The translations under genes were made by a program, and so were the position numbers. Under the pieces are notes generated by a model. The model was given only the letters and a program-made list of their open reading frames with translations. It was not told the origin of the DNA and did no database searches. A stretch of DNA of 52,169 bases from Burkholderiales bacterium. GTDB taxonomy: Bacteria; Pseudomonadota; Gammaproteobacteria; Burkholderiales; Burkholderiaceae_C. Position 1 is the first letter of the stretch. Each line of letters starts with the position of its first letter. The DNA lies in contig JAGWTU010000036.1 of NCBI GenBank assembly GCA_028868825.1, forward strand, positions 1 to 52,169, read 5' to 3'. Positions 45,231-52,169 of this stretch are shown piece by piece.

Positions 45231-46003
45231 AACTGCAGTTGCTGTCCGACCTGCATCTGGAGACCGAGTCCTTCGACCCCCGGCCCGCGCCCGGCGCCGA
45301 GCTGCTCGTGCTGGCCGGCGACATCGACAGCCGCTGGCAGGGCTACGAGCGCTTCGCCGGCTGGCCGGTGCCGGTGCTCGTCATCGCCGGCAACCACGAA
45401 TACGACGGCCGCGATGTCGACGCCGCGGCGGCGGGCCTGCGCGAACACTGCGCCGCGCTCGGTTTTCGCTACCTCGAATGCGAGACGGCGCTGCTCACCG
45501 ACGCCGCCGGCCGCCGCATCCGCGTCCTCGGCACAACGCGCTGGAGCGATTTCGACCTTTTTGGCGCCGCCGGACGCGATCGCGCCGAGCGCGCCGCCGC
45601 CTATTTCATGCGCCTGATGCAATCGACGCGCGGCGGCCGGCCCTTCGACGCCGCCGCGGTGCGCGAGGAGGCGCTGCGCTGCCGCGCCTGGCTCGACCGC
45701 GAATTGCGCCAGGCGCCGCAGGGGCGCTGGGACGCGACCCTGGTCGTGACCCATTTCGCGCCCAGCATCCGCAGCGTCGATTCGCGCTATGGCCGCCAGC
45801 CGGGCAGCGCCAGCTTCTGCAACGACGACGAGGACCTGATTCCCTACGCCGACCTCTGGCTGCACGGCCATCTGCATTGCCGCCACGATTACGACTGGCC
45901 GCGAGCGGGACGCGCACCGACGCGCATCGTCTGCCAGGCGCTGGGCCTGGCGAAGAAGGGTGAACAGCGGGGCTACGACCCCGGGCTGACCTTCGAGGTC
46001 TGA
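45227..46003 (+). CDS. Calcineurin-like metallophosphoesterase
   Basis: A 258-residue cytosolic hydrolase with the dinuclear-metal motifs DLH (Asp8, His10), LAGDID (Asp32), IAGNHEYD, VVTHFAPS and WLHGHLHCRHD in order. Substrates in the family range from phosphoproteins to cyclic nucleotides and cannot be told from sequence. It overlaps the DUF2332 stop by four bases, so pckG, the DUF2332 gene and this gene form one operon. It ends 13 bp before the stop of a small convergent gene. Confidence 0.92.
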   Translation: MKLQLLSDLHLETESFDPRPAPGAELLVLAGDIDSRWQGYERFAGWPVPVLVIAGNHEYDGRDVDAAAAGLREHCAALGFRYLECETALLTDAAGRRIRVLGTTRWSDFDLFGAAGRDRAERAAAYFMRLMQSTRGGRPFDAAAVREEALRCRAWLDRELRQAPQGRWDATLVVTHFAPSIRSVDSRYGRQPGSASFCNDDEDLIPYADLWLHGHLHCRHDYDWPRAGRAPTRIVCQALGLAKKGEQRGYDPGLTFEV

Positions 46004-46016
46004 ACCGAGGTCGAAT

Positions 46017-46229
46017 TCAGGCGGCGCCGGCGCGGCGCGTCGCCAGCCGGCGCACCCAGCCGGTGCGGCGCTCGGCAGGCGGCGGCGCGGGCGGCGCCTC
46101 GTGCTGCAATTCGTTGAGGCTGAGGTCGAGACCGAAGGCGGTGCCGAGATCGGCCGGGTCGTCCTGAACGGGCCTCGCAGCCTGACGCCAACCGGCAAAC
46201 CAGCGCTGCGGCGCAGGGGCTTTGGACAT
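46017..46229 (-). CDS. Small unrecognised protein
   Basis: A 70-residue frame with a good ribosome-binding site (GAAAGG about 9 nt before ATG 46229) and its own divergent upstream region. The product is Trp/Arg/Pro/Ala-rich: a basic, Trp-containing start (APAPQRWFAGWRQAARP), an acidic amphipathic middle (LGTAFGLDLSLNELQHE), then a Pro-rich and basic tail. There are no membrane segments or Cys. The middle segment could be a short helix that binds a partner. I do not recognise it. It is real by codon pattern and placement but not certain. Confidence 0.55.
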   Translation of the reverse strand: MSKAPAPQRWFAGWRQAARPVQDDPADLGTAFGLDLSLNELQHEAPPAPPPAERRTGWVRRLATRRAGAA

Positions 46230-46273
46230 GGCGGCGGCCTTTCAGGTTGAGCGTTCCGACAGTGTCGCTCGGG

Positions 46274-46291
46274 TACACGTAACTTACACGT
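46274..46291. promoter_or_regulatory. Direct repeat with 11-bp period
   Basis: TACACGT is repeated at 46274-46280 and 46285-46291, one helical turn apart, in the 152-bp gap between two divergent genes. Direct repeats with 11-bp period are typical of tandem-binding OmpR/PhoB-type regulators. The regulator is unknown. Confidence 0.45.
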
Positions 46292-46381
46292 CGAAAAGGA
46301 TGGTGGCACGGTATCTGTTCACGCCAACTTAGGGGATGTGGTGCGGCCGATACAATCGCGCCCCCTCGAATCGGTGGCTGC

Positions 46382-47698
46382 ATGCCGAATTACGCACCTT
46401 CGTCCCGATCCGCTTTCGTCGCCATCGATTTCGGCACCTCGAATTCGGCGATCGCCCTGCCCGCCGGCGCCGCCGGCGTGCGACTCGTCGAGCTCGAACC
46501 GGGTCAGCCGACGATGCCCACCGCGGTCTTCTACCGCGCCGACACGCCGCCGCAGCACTTGGAGGCCGACCGCCTCTACGGCCGCGCCGCGGTCGCCGCC
46601 TATGTCGAAGGTGTCGAGGGGCGGCTGATGCGGTCGATGAAGAGCATCCTCGGCTCGAGCCTGCTCGACCAAGCGACCGACATCGGCGGCGGCCGCTCGG
46701 TCCGCTACCGCGATGTCGTCACCGGCTATCTGCGCCGCTTGAAGACGCTGGCCGAGGCCGAGGCGGGGCGGCCGATCGAGAGCGCCGTGCTGGGCCGGCC
46801 GGTCTATTTCGTCGACGACGACCCGGCGCGCGACGCCCAGGCCGGCGCCGCGCTGGAAGCGGCGGCGCGCGCCGTCGGCTACACCGAGGTCCATTTCCAG
46901 TACGAGCCGATCGCCGCCGCGCTCGATCATGAAAGCCAGATCGACGCCGAGCAGCTCGTGCTCGTCGCCGACATCGGCGGCGGCACCTCGGACTTCTCGC
47001 TCGTGCGCGTCGGGCCGGCGCGGCGCGGCCGCGCCGAGCGTCGCGACGACATCCTCGGCAACCATGGCGTGCACCTCGCCGGCACCGACTTCGACCGCCA
47101 CCTCGAACTCGCGGCGATCCTGCCGCTGCTGGGCTACCGCGCGCGGCGCCCGGCCAAGCCGGGAGAGGCGGCGCGCGAGGTGCCCAGCGGCGTCTACTTC
47201 GACCTCGCGACCTGGCACCTGATCAACACCGTCTACGCGCCGGCGCGGGTCGCCGAATTGCGCGCGATGCGCAGCTGGTACGAAGATCCGCGGCATCACC
47301 GGCGGCTGATGGCGGCCGTCGAGGAGCGGCTGGGCCATGCGCTGGCGGCCGCCGCCGAGCAGGGCAAGATCGACGTCGCGACGCAGGGCACGGCCGCGAT
47401 CGACCTCGACCACCTCGAAGCCGGCCTGCGCGCCGAACTCCACGAAGCCCAGGCGGCGGCGGCGATCGAGGCCGACCTGCAGCGCATCGTCGACGCCGCG
47501 GTCGCCACCGTGCGCATGGCCGGCGTCGCGCGCGACGCCGTCGACGTCGTCTATTTCACCGGCGGGTCGACCGGGCTGCGGCCGCTCGTCGCGCGCATCG
47601 CCGCCGAGTTCCCGGCCGCCGCCGCGGTGCGCGGCGACCGCTACGCCAGCGTCGCCCAGGGGCTCGGGTTGCATGCCCGAGCGCTGTTCGGCGCCTGA
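46382..47698 (+). CDS. Hsp70-family chaperone-like protein (YegD type)
   Basis: A 438-residue actin-fold ATPase related to Hsp70 but without a substrate-binding domain. The nucleotide-binding motifs are present: AIDFGTSNSAIALP (phosphate 1), VLVADIGGGTSDFSLV (phosphate 2) and VVYFTGGSTGLRPLVARI (adenosine). VHFQYEPIAAAL is the connect 1-type segment. E. coli YegD has the same layout. The lack of the lid and peptide-binding domain means a partner may supply substrate recognition. It is divergent from the small unknown gene and convergent with the UPF0149 gene. Confidence 0.93.
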   Translation: MPNYAPSSRSAFVAIDFGTSNSAIALPAGAAGVRLVELEPGQPTMPTAVFYRADTPPQHLEADRLYGRAAVAAYVEGVEGRLMRSMKSILGSSLLDQATDIGGGRSVRYRDVVTGYLRRLKTLAEAEAGRPIESAVLGRPVYFVDDDPARDAQAGAALEAAARAVGYTEVHFQYEPIAAALDHESQIDAEQLVLVADIGGGTSDFSLVRVGPARRGRAERRDDILGNHGVHLAGTDFDRHLELAAILPLLGYRARRPAKPGEAAREVPSGVYFDLATWHLINTVYAPARVAELRAMRSWYEDPRHHRRLMAAVEERLGHALAAAAEQGKIDVATQGTAAIDLDHLEAGLRAELHEAQAAAAIEADLQRIVDAAVATVRMAGVARDAVDVVYFTGGSTGLRPLVARIAAEFPAAAAVRGDRYASVAQGLGLHARALFGA

Positions 47699-47707
47699 GC
47701 CGAGGCC

Positions 47708-48349
47708 TCAACGGCGGCGTGGTCCCCGGGCCCGCGGGCCGGCCGGCGCGGCGGCACGGCGCGGCCGCGTGACGTCGGCGATCAGCATCAGCGCGCGCAC
47801 GATGTCCTGCACCGCCTCGGCGAGGTCGGCGGCGGGCTCCAGCGTCTCGATCACCGCCAGCAGCTCGTCGGCGTCCTCGAGGTCATCGGGATCGAAATGC
47901 ATGAACAGCAGCGCCAGCGGCTCGACCAGCTCGGGGTCGGTGCGCGCCATCAGCGCCGGGAAGGCGTCCATCGCGGCGGCGAAGCCGGCGATCCAGGGCA
48001 GCACGCATTCGTCGGGCCCGGCGTCGTCGTCGAGCTGGTAGATCCAGGGGTCGAACCATTGCCGGTTCGTGATCGCGCGGTCGACCTCGGCGTGGCGGCG
48101 CTGCACCAGCGCCTGCAACTCGGTCAGCGCGGCACCGGCGGGCGCCGGCCGGCCCTCGACATCGGTGACCAGCGCCAGCCAGCGCGCCGGCGGCGGCCGC
48201 TGCGGCTGCAGCAGCACGCCGCAGAGGAAACCATCGAGCGCCGAGACATCCAGCGGCTGCAATGGTGCGGGCAAATCATCGAGCAGCGTCTGCAGACGTT
48301 CGATGTCGGCGTCGCCCAAGGACGGCAGCTGAGAAGTTAGGGGGGTCAT
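47708..48349 (-). CDS. UPF0149 (YecA/YgfB) family protein
   Basis: A 213-residue helical protein with the family features LDVSALDGFLCGVLLQPQ, NRQWFDPWIY, CVLPWIAGFAAAMDAFP and MHFDPDDLEDADELLAVIETL. The C-terminus ends in an Arg/Pro/Ala-rich basic tail (RPRRAAAPAGPRARGPRRR) instead of the SEC-C zinc motif of YecA proper. The family function is not settled; YgfB has a described role in gene regulation in Pseudomonas. The stop lies 9 bp from that of the Hsp70-like gene. Confidence 0.88.
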   Translation of the reverse strand: MTPLTSQLPSLGDADIERLQTLLDDLPAPLQPLDVSALDGFLCGVLLQPQRPPPARWLALVTDVEGRPAPAGAALTELQALVQRRHAEVDRAITNRQWFDPWIYQLDDDAGPDECVLPWIAGFAAAMDAFPALMARTDPELVEPLALLFMHFDPDDLEDADELLAVIETLEPAADLAEAVQDIVRALMLIADVTRPRRAAAPAGPRARGPRRR

Positions 48350-48485
48350 GTCGTTTTTCCCACGAATAGGGATGCGCCGCTGCCGCGGCCGGCCGTAGAT
48401 TCGGTGCCATCGGTGGTGCCGCGGGTCGATTGTCCCGCAGCGCCGCCGGCCGGCCCAACGACGTCCTTTTCGGAGGACTTTCTCA

Positions 48486-48517
48486 AACCCGCTGTGCGAA
48501 CAGCGGGTTCTTTTTTT
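48486..48517 (+). terminator. Strong intrinsic terminator without an obvious gene
   Basis: A perfect 9-bp stem, AACCCGCTG/CAGCGGGTT, with a 6-nt loop, followed by C and seven T on the plus strand. It is the only classical Rho-independent terminator I found. No plus-strand protein gene precedes it; the 136 bp upstream are free of frames. On the minus strand the T-run is on the wrong side for the GGDEF gene or the UPF0149 gene. It may end a small RNA starting after 48350. Confidence 0.85.
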
Positions 48518-48535
48518 GGGCCTCGCTCGCTTGCT

Positions 48536-50122
48536 TCAGATCGCCACGACGCGGTTGCGGCCCTGCGACTTCGCCAGATAGAGCGCCTCGTCGGCGCGCC
48601 GCGTCAGCGACTCGGCATCGGCCGGCACGCCGCAGGTCAGTCCGGCGCTCAGCGTCACGCCCAGCCCGGGCGCCAGCGCTTCCCAGTCATGACCCTGGAC
48701 GGCGATGCGCAATCGCTCGCAGATCTCGCGCGCGCGCTCCGTATCGGCGTCGGGCAGCACGAGCAGGAATTCCTCGCCGCCGACCCGCGCGACGAGATCG
48801 GCGGCGCGCGTATGGGCGCGCAGCAGCGCGGCCATCGCCATCAGCACGCGGTCGCCGACGCCATGGCCATGGCAGTCGTTGACGCGCTTGAAGTGATCGA
48901 GGTCGATCATCGCCACCGCCAGCCGTCCGCCGCCGCAGCGGGCCTGCTCGACCAGCTGCGGCCAGCGCAACTCGAGCTCGCGCCGGTTGCCCAGCCCGGT
49001 CAGCTCGTCGCGCCGCGTGTCGGCCTCGAGCTCGCGCGCCCGCGCATGGTGGCGGCGCGCCTCGAGCCGCATCTGCTCGGCCTCGACGCGGGTGACGAAG
49101 AGCTCGGACTGGGCGTGCATCTGGGCCATCGAGCGCTGGCGCTCGAGCCGCAGATAGGCCTCCAGATGGGCCAGCGCGTCGGCCGGACAATCGAGCGCGC
49201 TGGCGCTGCGCCACAAGGCGTGGCGCAGCCGCAACCGGGTGTTGAGGTGCTCGTTGTCGGCGCCCGCGAGCAGCGCCTGCAGCCGCTCGCGGGCGCCGGC
49301 GGCATCGCCGCGCGCCAGCGCCAGGTCGGCCTGCGAACAGCCGATGCGCGTCAGATGCGCCGCGTAGCCGCCGCGCGCCAGTGCCTCGGCCTCGTCGAGC
49401 GCCGGCGCGGCGTTGACGATGTCGCCGAGGCCGACCAGGACCTCGCCCAGGTTCCCGATGGCCAGCAGCTTGCGGAGCGCTTCGCCGCTGGCGCGTGCCA
49501 GCGCCACCGCCTCCTCGGCCAGCGGCAGCGTCTGGTGCAGCGGCTCGCGCGCCTCGTCCAGCGGCTGGGCGTCGCGCCGCAGGTGGAACTGGCCGATGCG
49601 CACGGCCACCAGGTTGTTGAGCGCGACGAACAGCGGGTGCGACTGGTCCTGGGTGCGGGCGACGGCGAGCGCCTCGACCAGCAGCCGCTCGCCCTGCCAG
49701 GGGTCGCCGGTGCGCTCGAAGGCGCAGCCCAGCGCGTTCGTCGCCAGCGAGATGCGGCCGATGTCGTCGATCTCGACGGCGATGCGGTGCGCCTCCTGCC
49801 CGGCCGTCAGCGCGACCTCGTAGCGACCGGTGTCGCTGGCGGCGATCGAGAGCTGGCGCAGCAGGTCGACGAGTTCGGTGCGCGGGCCCTCGGCGCGAAA
49901 CTGCGGCAGCAGCTCGAGCGTCAATTCGACGAAGGCGGCCCAGGCCCCGGTGCGGTAGCGGCGGTCCAGCAGCAGCAGGCCGGCGCGGCGGCGCGTCGGC
50001 GCGTCGTCGGGCGCGACGCGGCGCCAGATCGCCTCCGCCCGCGCCAGCGCCTCGGCCGGGTTGTCGCCGTCGCGAGCGCTCTCGGCCAGCGCGATCGTCT
50101 CGGCCAGGCTTTCGGCGTTCAT
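48536..50122 (-). CDS. TPR-GGDEF diguanylate cyclase
   Basis: A 528-residue protein. The first 340 residues are helical repeats of the tetratricopeptide type (for example GRYEVALTAGQEAHRIA, LGEVLVGLGDIVNAAPALDEA), followed by a coiled-coil linker rich in Arg/Glu/Ala (LEARRHHARARELEADTRRD) and a GGDEF domain (about 370-528). The active-site motif is VARVGGEEFLLVL. The inhibitory I-site RxxD is intact (RAADL, just upstream), unlike the other GGDEF protein in the window. There is no signal peptide or membrane segment, so a cytosolic sensor with protein-protein input is likely. The layout resembles starvation- or stress-linked TPR-GGDEF proteins. Confidence 0.92.
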   Translation of the reverse strand: MNAESLAETIALAESARDGDNPAEALARAEAIWRRVAPDDAPTRRRAGLLLLDRRYRTGAWAAFVELTLELLPQFRAEGPRTELVDLLRQLSIAASDTGRYEVALTAGQEAHRIAVEIDDIGRISLATNALGCAFERTGDPWQGERLLVEALAVARTQDQSHPLFVALNNLVAVRIGQFHLRRDAQPLDEAREPLHQTLPLAEEAVALARASGEALRKLLAIGNLGEVLVGLGDIVNAAPALDEAEALARGGYAAHLTRIGCSQADLALARGDAAGARERLQALLAGADNEHLNTRLRLRHALWRSASALDCPADALAHLEAYLRLERQRSMAQMHAQSELFVTRVEAEQMRLEARRHHARARELEADTRRDELTGLGNRRELELRWPQLVEQARCGGGRLAVAMIDLDHFKRVNDCHGHGVGDRVLMAMAALLRAHTRAADLVARVGGEEFLLVLPDADTERAREICERLRIAVQGHDWEALAPGLGVTLSAGLTCGVPADAESLTRRADEALYLAKSQGRNRVVAI

Positions 50123-50604
50123 CGGCGCGGCGGCGCCGCGGCGCGGCGCGCCGGTGGCGGAAGGCGGGTGCGGATCATCGGAAGCTGAGGACGGCCGTGG
50201 GGGGTGAGCGCGGGGGCGATCCCGTTTGTACGCCGGTTCGTGGTCGCCGGTCCGCGGAGCAGGGGTCGGGCGGTGCGGCTTTTCGGCGATTCGGCACGAA
50301 GCGGCCTGCGCTCACCGCGGGCCTGGCGGCCCCGCCCAGGCCCTCGTCGCGGTCCTCGTCGCCACGGTCGGCGGCATCGCGCCGCAGGAACCCTGTGCGG
50401 CCGGCCATGCGGGAGCCGTGGTCGCCGCCGCGGCCTCGGGCTGCGTCCGATCCGTCACGCTAAGCTCGCCCTGGCCGGGTCGGCCCGGCGCCGACCCGCG
50501 CCTGCGAGGGCGACGCCGGCTTCGAGCCGGTGCGCGTGATGTCGCGCGATCCGGCAGGCGCCCTGTCCGCCGCCGGCCGCGCCCGAACCCGATGAGGAGC
50601 CGAC
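50123..50604. other. Long intergenic region without a convincing gene
   Basis: 482 bp between divergent GGDEF and SDR genes. Frames on both strands are Arg/Pro/Gly-rich and look non-coding, including a 77-codon minus frame at 50175-50408. Inverted GC-rich motifs occur, for example GGTCGGCCCGGCGCCGACC at about 50478-50496. I see no clear promoter boxes. The SDR ribosome site GAGGAG is at about 50592-50597. Confidence 0.5.
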
Positions 50605-51369
50605 ATGTCCGAAGCGAAACCGCTGCCGCCGATCCTGCTCGTCACCGGCGCCGGCCGCGGCATCGGCGCCGCCACCGCGGTGCTGGCGGCGCGCCAGGGC
50701 TGGGACGTGGCGATCAACTACCGCCGCGACACCGCGGCGGCGCAGGCCGTCGCCGACCGCGTGCGCGCGCAGGGCCGGCGCGCCCTCGTCGTGCAGGCCG
50801 AGGTCGACGACGAGGCGCAGGTGCTGGCGATGTTCGCCGCCATCGACCGCGGCCTCGGGCGGCTCTCGGGGCTCGTCAACAACGCCGGCGTCGTCGATGT
50901 CGCCGCGCGCGTCGACGAAGGCAGCGTCGCGCGCTGGCAGCGCATGTTCGCGATCAACGTCATCGGCTCGATGCTCTGCGCGCGCGAGGCGCTGCGGCGC
51001 ATGAGCCGGCGCCATGGCGGCGCCGGCGGCGCCATCGTCAATGTCTCGTCGGCGGCGTCGCGGCTCGGCTCGGCCGGGCAATATGTCGACTACGCGGCGA
51101 GCAAGGGCGCGATCGACAGCTTCACGATCGGCCTCGCTCGCGAGGTCGCCGCCGAGGGCGTGCGCGTCAATGCCGTGCGACCGGGCATCGTCGAGACCGA
51201 GATCCACGCCAGCGGCGGCGAGCCCGATCGCGCCGGCCGCCTCGGCCCGCAGGTGCCGATGCAGCGCGCCGGCCGCGTCGACGAGATCGCCGATGCGATC
51301 TGCTGGCTGCTCGGCAGCGGCGCGAGTTACACCACCGGCGCCCTGCTCGACGTCAGCGGCGGTCGCTGA
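50605..51369 (+). CDS. SDR-family NAD(P)-dependent oxidoreductase
   Basis: A 254-residue classical short-chain dehydrogenase. The cofactor motif TGAGRGIG is at 14-21 and NNAG at 92-95. The catalytic Ser is in NVSSAASRLG (148/149), and Tyr163 and Lys167 are in YVDYAASKGA. The C-terminal YTTGALLDVSGG is typical. Arg at YRRD after the second strand favours NADPH. The substrate cannot be assigned. A GAGGAG precedes ATG 50605. Its end overlaps the rlpA-like stop by 17 bp. Confidence 0.92.
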   Translation: MSEAKPLPPILLVTGAGRGIGAATAVLAARQGWDVAINYRRDTAAAQAVADRVRAQGRRALVVQAEVDDEAQVLAMFAAIDRGLGRLSGLVNNAGVVDVAARVDEGSVARWQRMFAINVIGSMLCAREALRRMSRRHGGAGGAIVNVSSAASRLGSAGQYVDYAASKGAIDSFTIGLAREVAAEGVRVNAVRPGIVETEIHASGGEPDRAGRLGPQVPMQRAGRVDEIADAICWLLGSGASYTTGALLDVSGGR

Positions 51370-52169
51370 GGCGGGGCGCGCCGCCGCCTTCGCCAGCTGC
51401 CGCGCCCTCGACGACCTCGGCGACCCGGCCCGCCTGGCGCAGCAGCTGCCCGGCCACCGCCCGCGCCGCGTCGCGCGTCGCGTAGGGCCCGGCCTGGACG
51501 CGGTACCAGCCCTGGTCGGCGACGACGGCCGCCGCGCTGCCGTCGGGCGCGTCGAGGATCCAGCGCCGCTGCGCCTGCTCCGCCGTCGCGCGGTCGCGGA
51601 AGGCGCCCAGCTGCAGCCAATAGGCGGAACCCGCGGAGGCGGCCACGGTGCCGGCCGGCGCATCACCGGGCACGAGGTCGTCGCCCGGCAACATCGGGCC
51701 GCGCTGCCAGCGCCCGCTGCGGATGTCGTCGAAGGTCAGGCGTTCGATCTCGACCGGGGCGACGCCGCCGAGCAGCCCCAGCTTCGCCGCCGCGGTGTAG
51801 CTGAGGTCGATGATGCGGCCGGCGGCGAACGGGCCGCGGTCGTTGACGCGCACGACGACCTCGCGCCCGTTGGCCGGGTTGCGCACGCGCACATAGCTCG
51901 GGATCGGCAGCGTGCGGTGTGCGGCGGTCATCGCGTACATGTCGTAGATCTCGCCGCTGGCGGTCGGCTGGCCGTCGAACCTGCGCCCGTACCAGGAGGC
52001 GCCGCCGCGCTCGGTCCACGGCGCGTCGGTCGTCATCGGCACATAGCGCTGGCCGGCCACCTCGTAGGGCTTGTTGGGGCCGCCGACGCGCAGCGGCTCG
52101 ACGCGCGGCACGGCGTCGCCGACCTGGGCCAGCGCGGGCGGCGGCCGGGCCGGCCCGCCGTCGCGCAGC
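51353..52169 (-). CDS. rlpA: RlpA-like septal lytic transglycosylase (5' end outside window)
   Basis: Envelope protein acting on naked-glycan peptidoglycan at division septa. The frame is open to the window edge, so the signal peptide and start are missing; about 272 residues are visible. The double-psi beta-barrel is clear (GGASWYGRRFDGQPTASGEIY, MTAAHRTLPIPSYVRVRNPANG, VVVRVNDRGPFAAGRIIDLS, AAAKLGL), with the Asp in NDRGPF. A SPOR domain (YWLQLGAFRDRATAEQAQ ... YRVQAGPYATRDAARAVAG) forms the C-terminus. It is convergent with the SDR gene. Confidence 0.93.
   Translation of the reverse strand, partial: LRDGGPARPPPALAQVGDAVPRVEPLRVGGPNKPYEVAGQRYVPMTTDAPWTERGGASWYGRRFDGQPTASGEIYDMYAMTAAHRTLPIPSYVRVRNPANGREVVVRVNDRGPFAAGRIIDLSYTAAAKLGLLGGVAPVEIERLTFDDIRSGRWQRGPMLPGDDLVPGDAPAGTVAASAGSAYWLQLGAFRDRATAEQAQRRWILDAPDGSAAAVVADQGWYRVQAGPYATRDAARAVAGQLLRQAGRVAEVVEGAAAGEGGGAPRLSDRR

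Noticed and set aside
50175..50408. 77-codon minus-strand frame between the GGDEF and SDR genes
   Set aside because: Arg/Pro/Gly-rich and without homology-like features; probably non-coding GC-rich DNA.

Overview
The window looks like a chromosomal segment of a high-GC betaproteobacterium of the order Burkholderiales, most likely close to the Leptothrix/Rubrivivax/Roseateles group. This rests on a long, dense, GC-rich set of typical betaproteobacterial housekeeping genes (pilT next to yggS, an OxyR with Cys199/Cys208, GTP-type PEP carboxykinase, ubiA/proC, queA/tgt). It is inferred from protein character, not from a marker search. Both ends cut genes: pilT lacks its 3' end at base 1 and an rlpA-like gene lacks its 5' end at base 52169. 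No tRNA, rRNA, CRISPR array, insertion sequence or integrase was seen.

Bases 1-30422 are mainly core genes: type IV pilus retraction ATPase PilT; the PLP-homeostasis protein YggS; an Lrp-type regulator divergent from a 1007-residue PutA; a thioredoxin-TPR chaperone (CnoX type) coupled to a DUF4397 lipoprotein; an OmpR/EnvZ-type pair; a degenerate ABC-type ATPase; an AhpD-like protein coupled to a GGDEF protein; glutamate dehydrogenase; ProC; UbiA; two convergent ECF sigma factors, one behind prfC; an Fpg-type glycosylase; a nitrobindin-like protein, OxyR and RecG in one array; QueA, a secreted acid phosphatase-like phosphoesterase, Tgt, RlmJ, an old-yellow-enzyme reductase and a MOSC protein.

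Bases 30470-41876 hold the accessory centrepiece: five closely spaced minus-strand genes that read as one 11.4-kb operon. In transcription order they encode (1) a divergent TIR-like protein with a large unrecognised C-terminal region, (2) a caspase-like C14 peptidase, (3) a 1835-residue protein with two alpha/beta-hydrolase domains followed by a CHAT protease domain and a helical tail, (4) a small stand-alone TIR protein, and (5) a 798-residue protein with a MinD-like KGGTGRT ATPase, a TIR domain, one membrane helix and two C-terminal PASTA repeats. All catalytic residues that can be located by eye are present. This is the composition of a bacterial conflict or regulated-cell-death system. The membrane-spanning PASTA-TIR-ATPase fusion suggests that a periplasmic or cell-wall signal is coupled to NAD-consuming, proteolytic and possibly lipolytic effectors. 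The genes are seen; the function is inference.

Bases 42250-52169 return to core and lineage genes: pckG followed by an overlapping DUF2332 gene and a metallophosphoesterase; a small unknown gene divergent from a YegD-type Hsp70; a UPF0149 protein; an orphan intrinsic terminator; a TPR-GGDEF protein; an SDR oxidoreductase; and RlpA.

Non-coding structure of note: several convergent gene pairs share a hairpin whose arms contain both stop codons; proC has an inverted repeat that reaches into its start codon; three palindromes lie upstream of an ECF sigma gene; and an 11-bp-period direct repeat lies upstream of the Hsp70-like gene.
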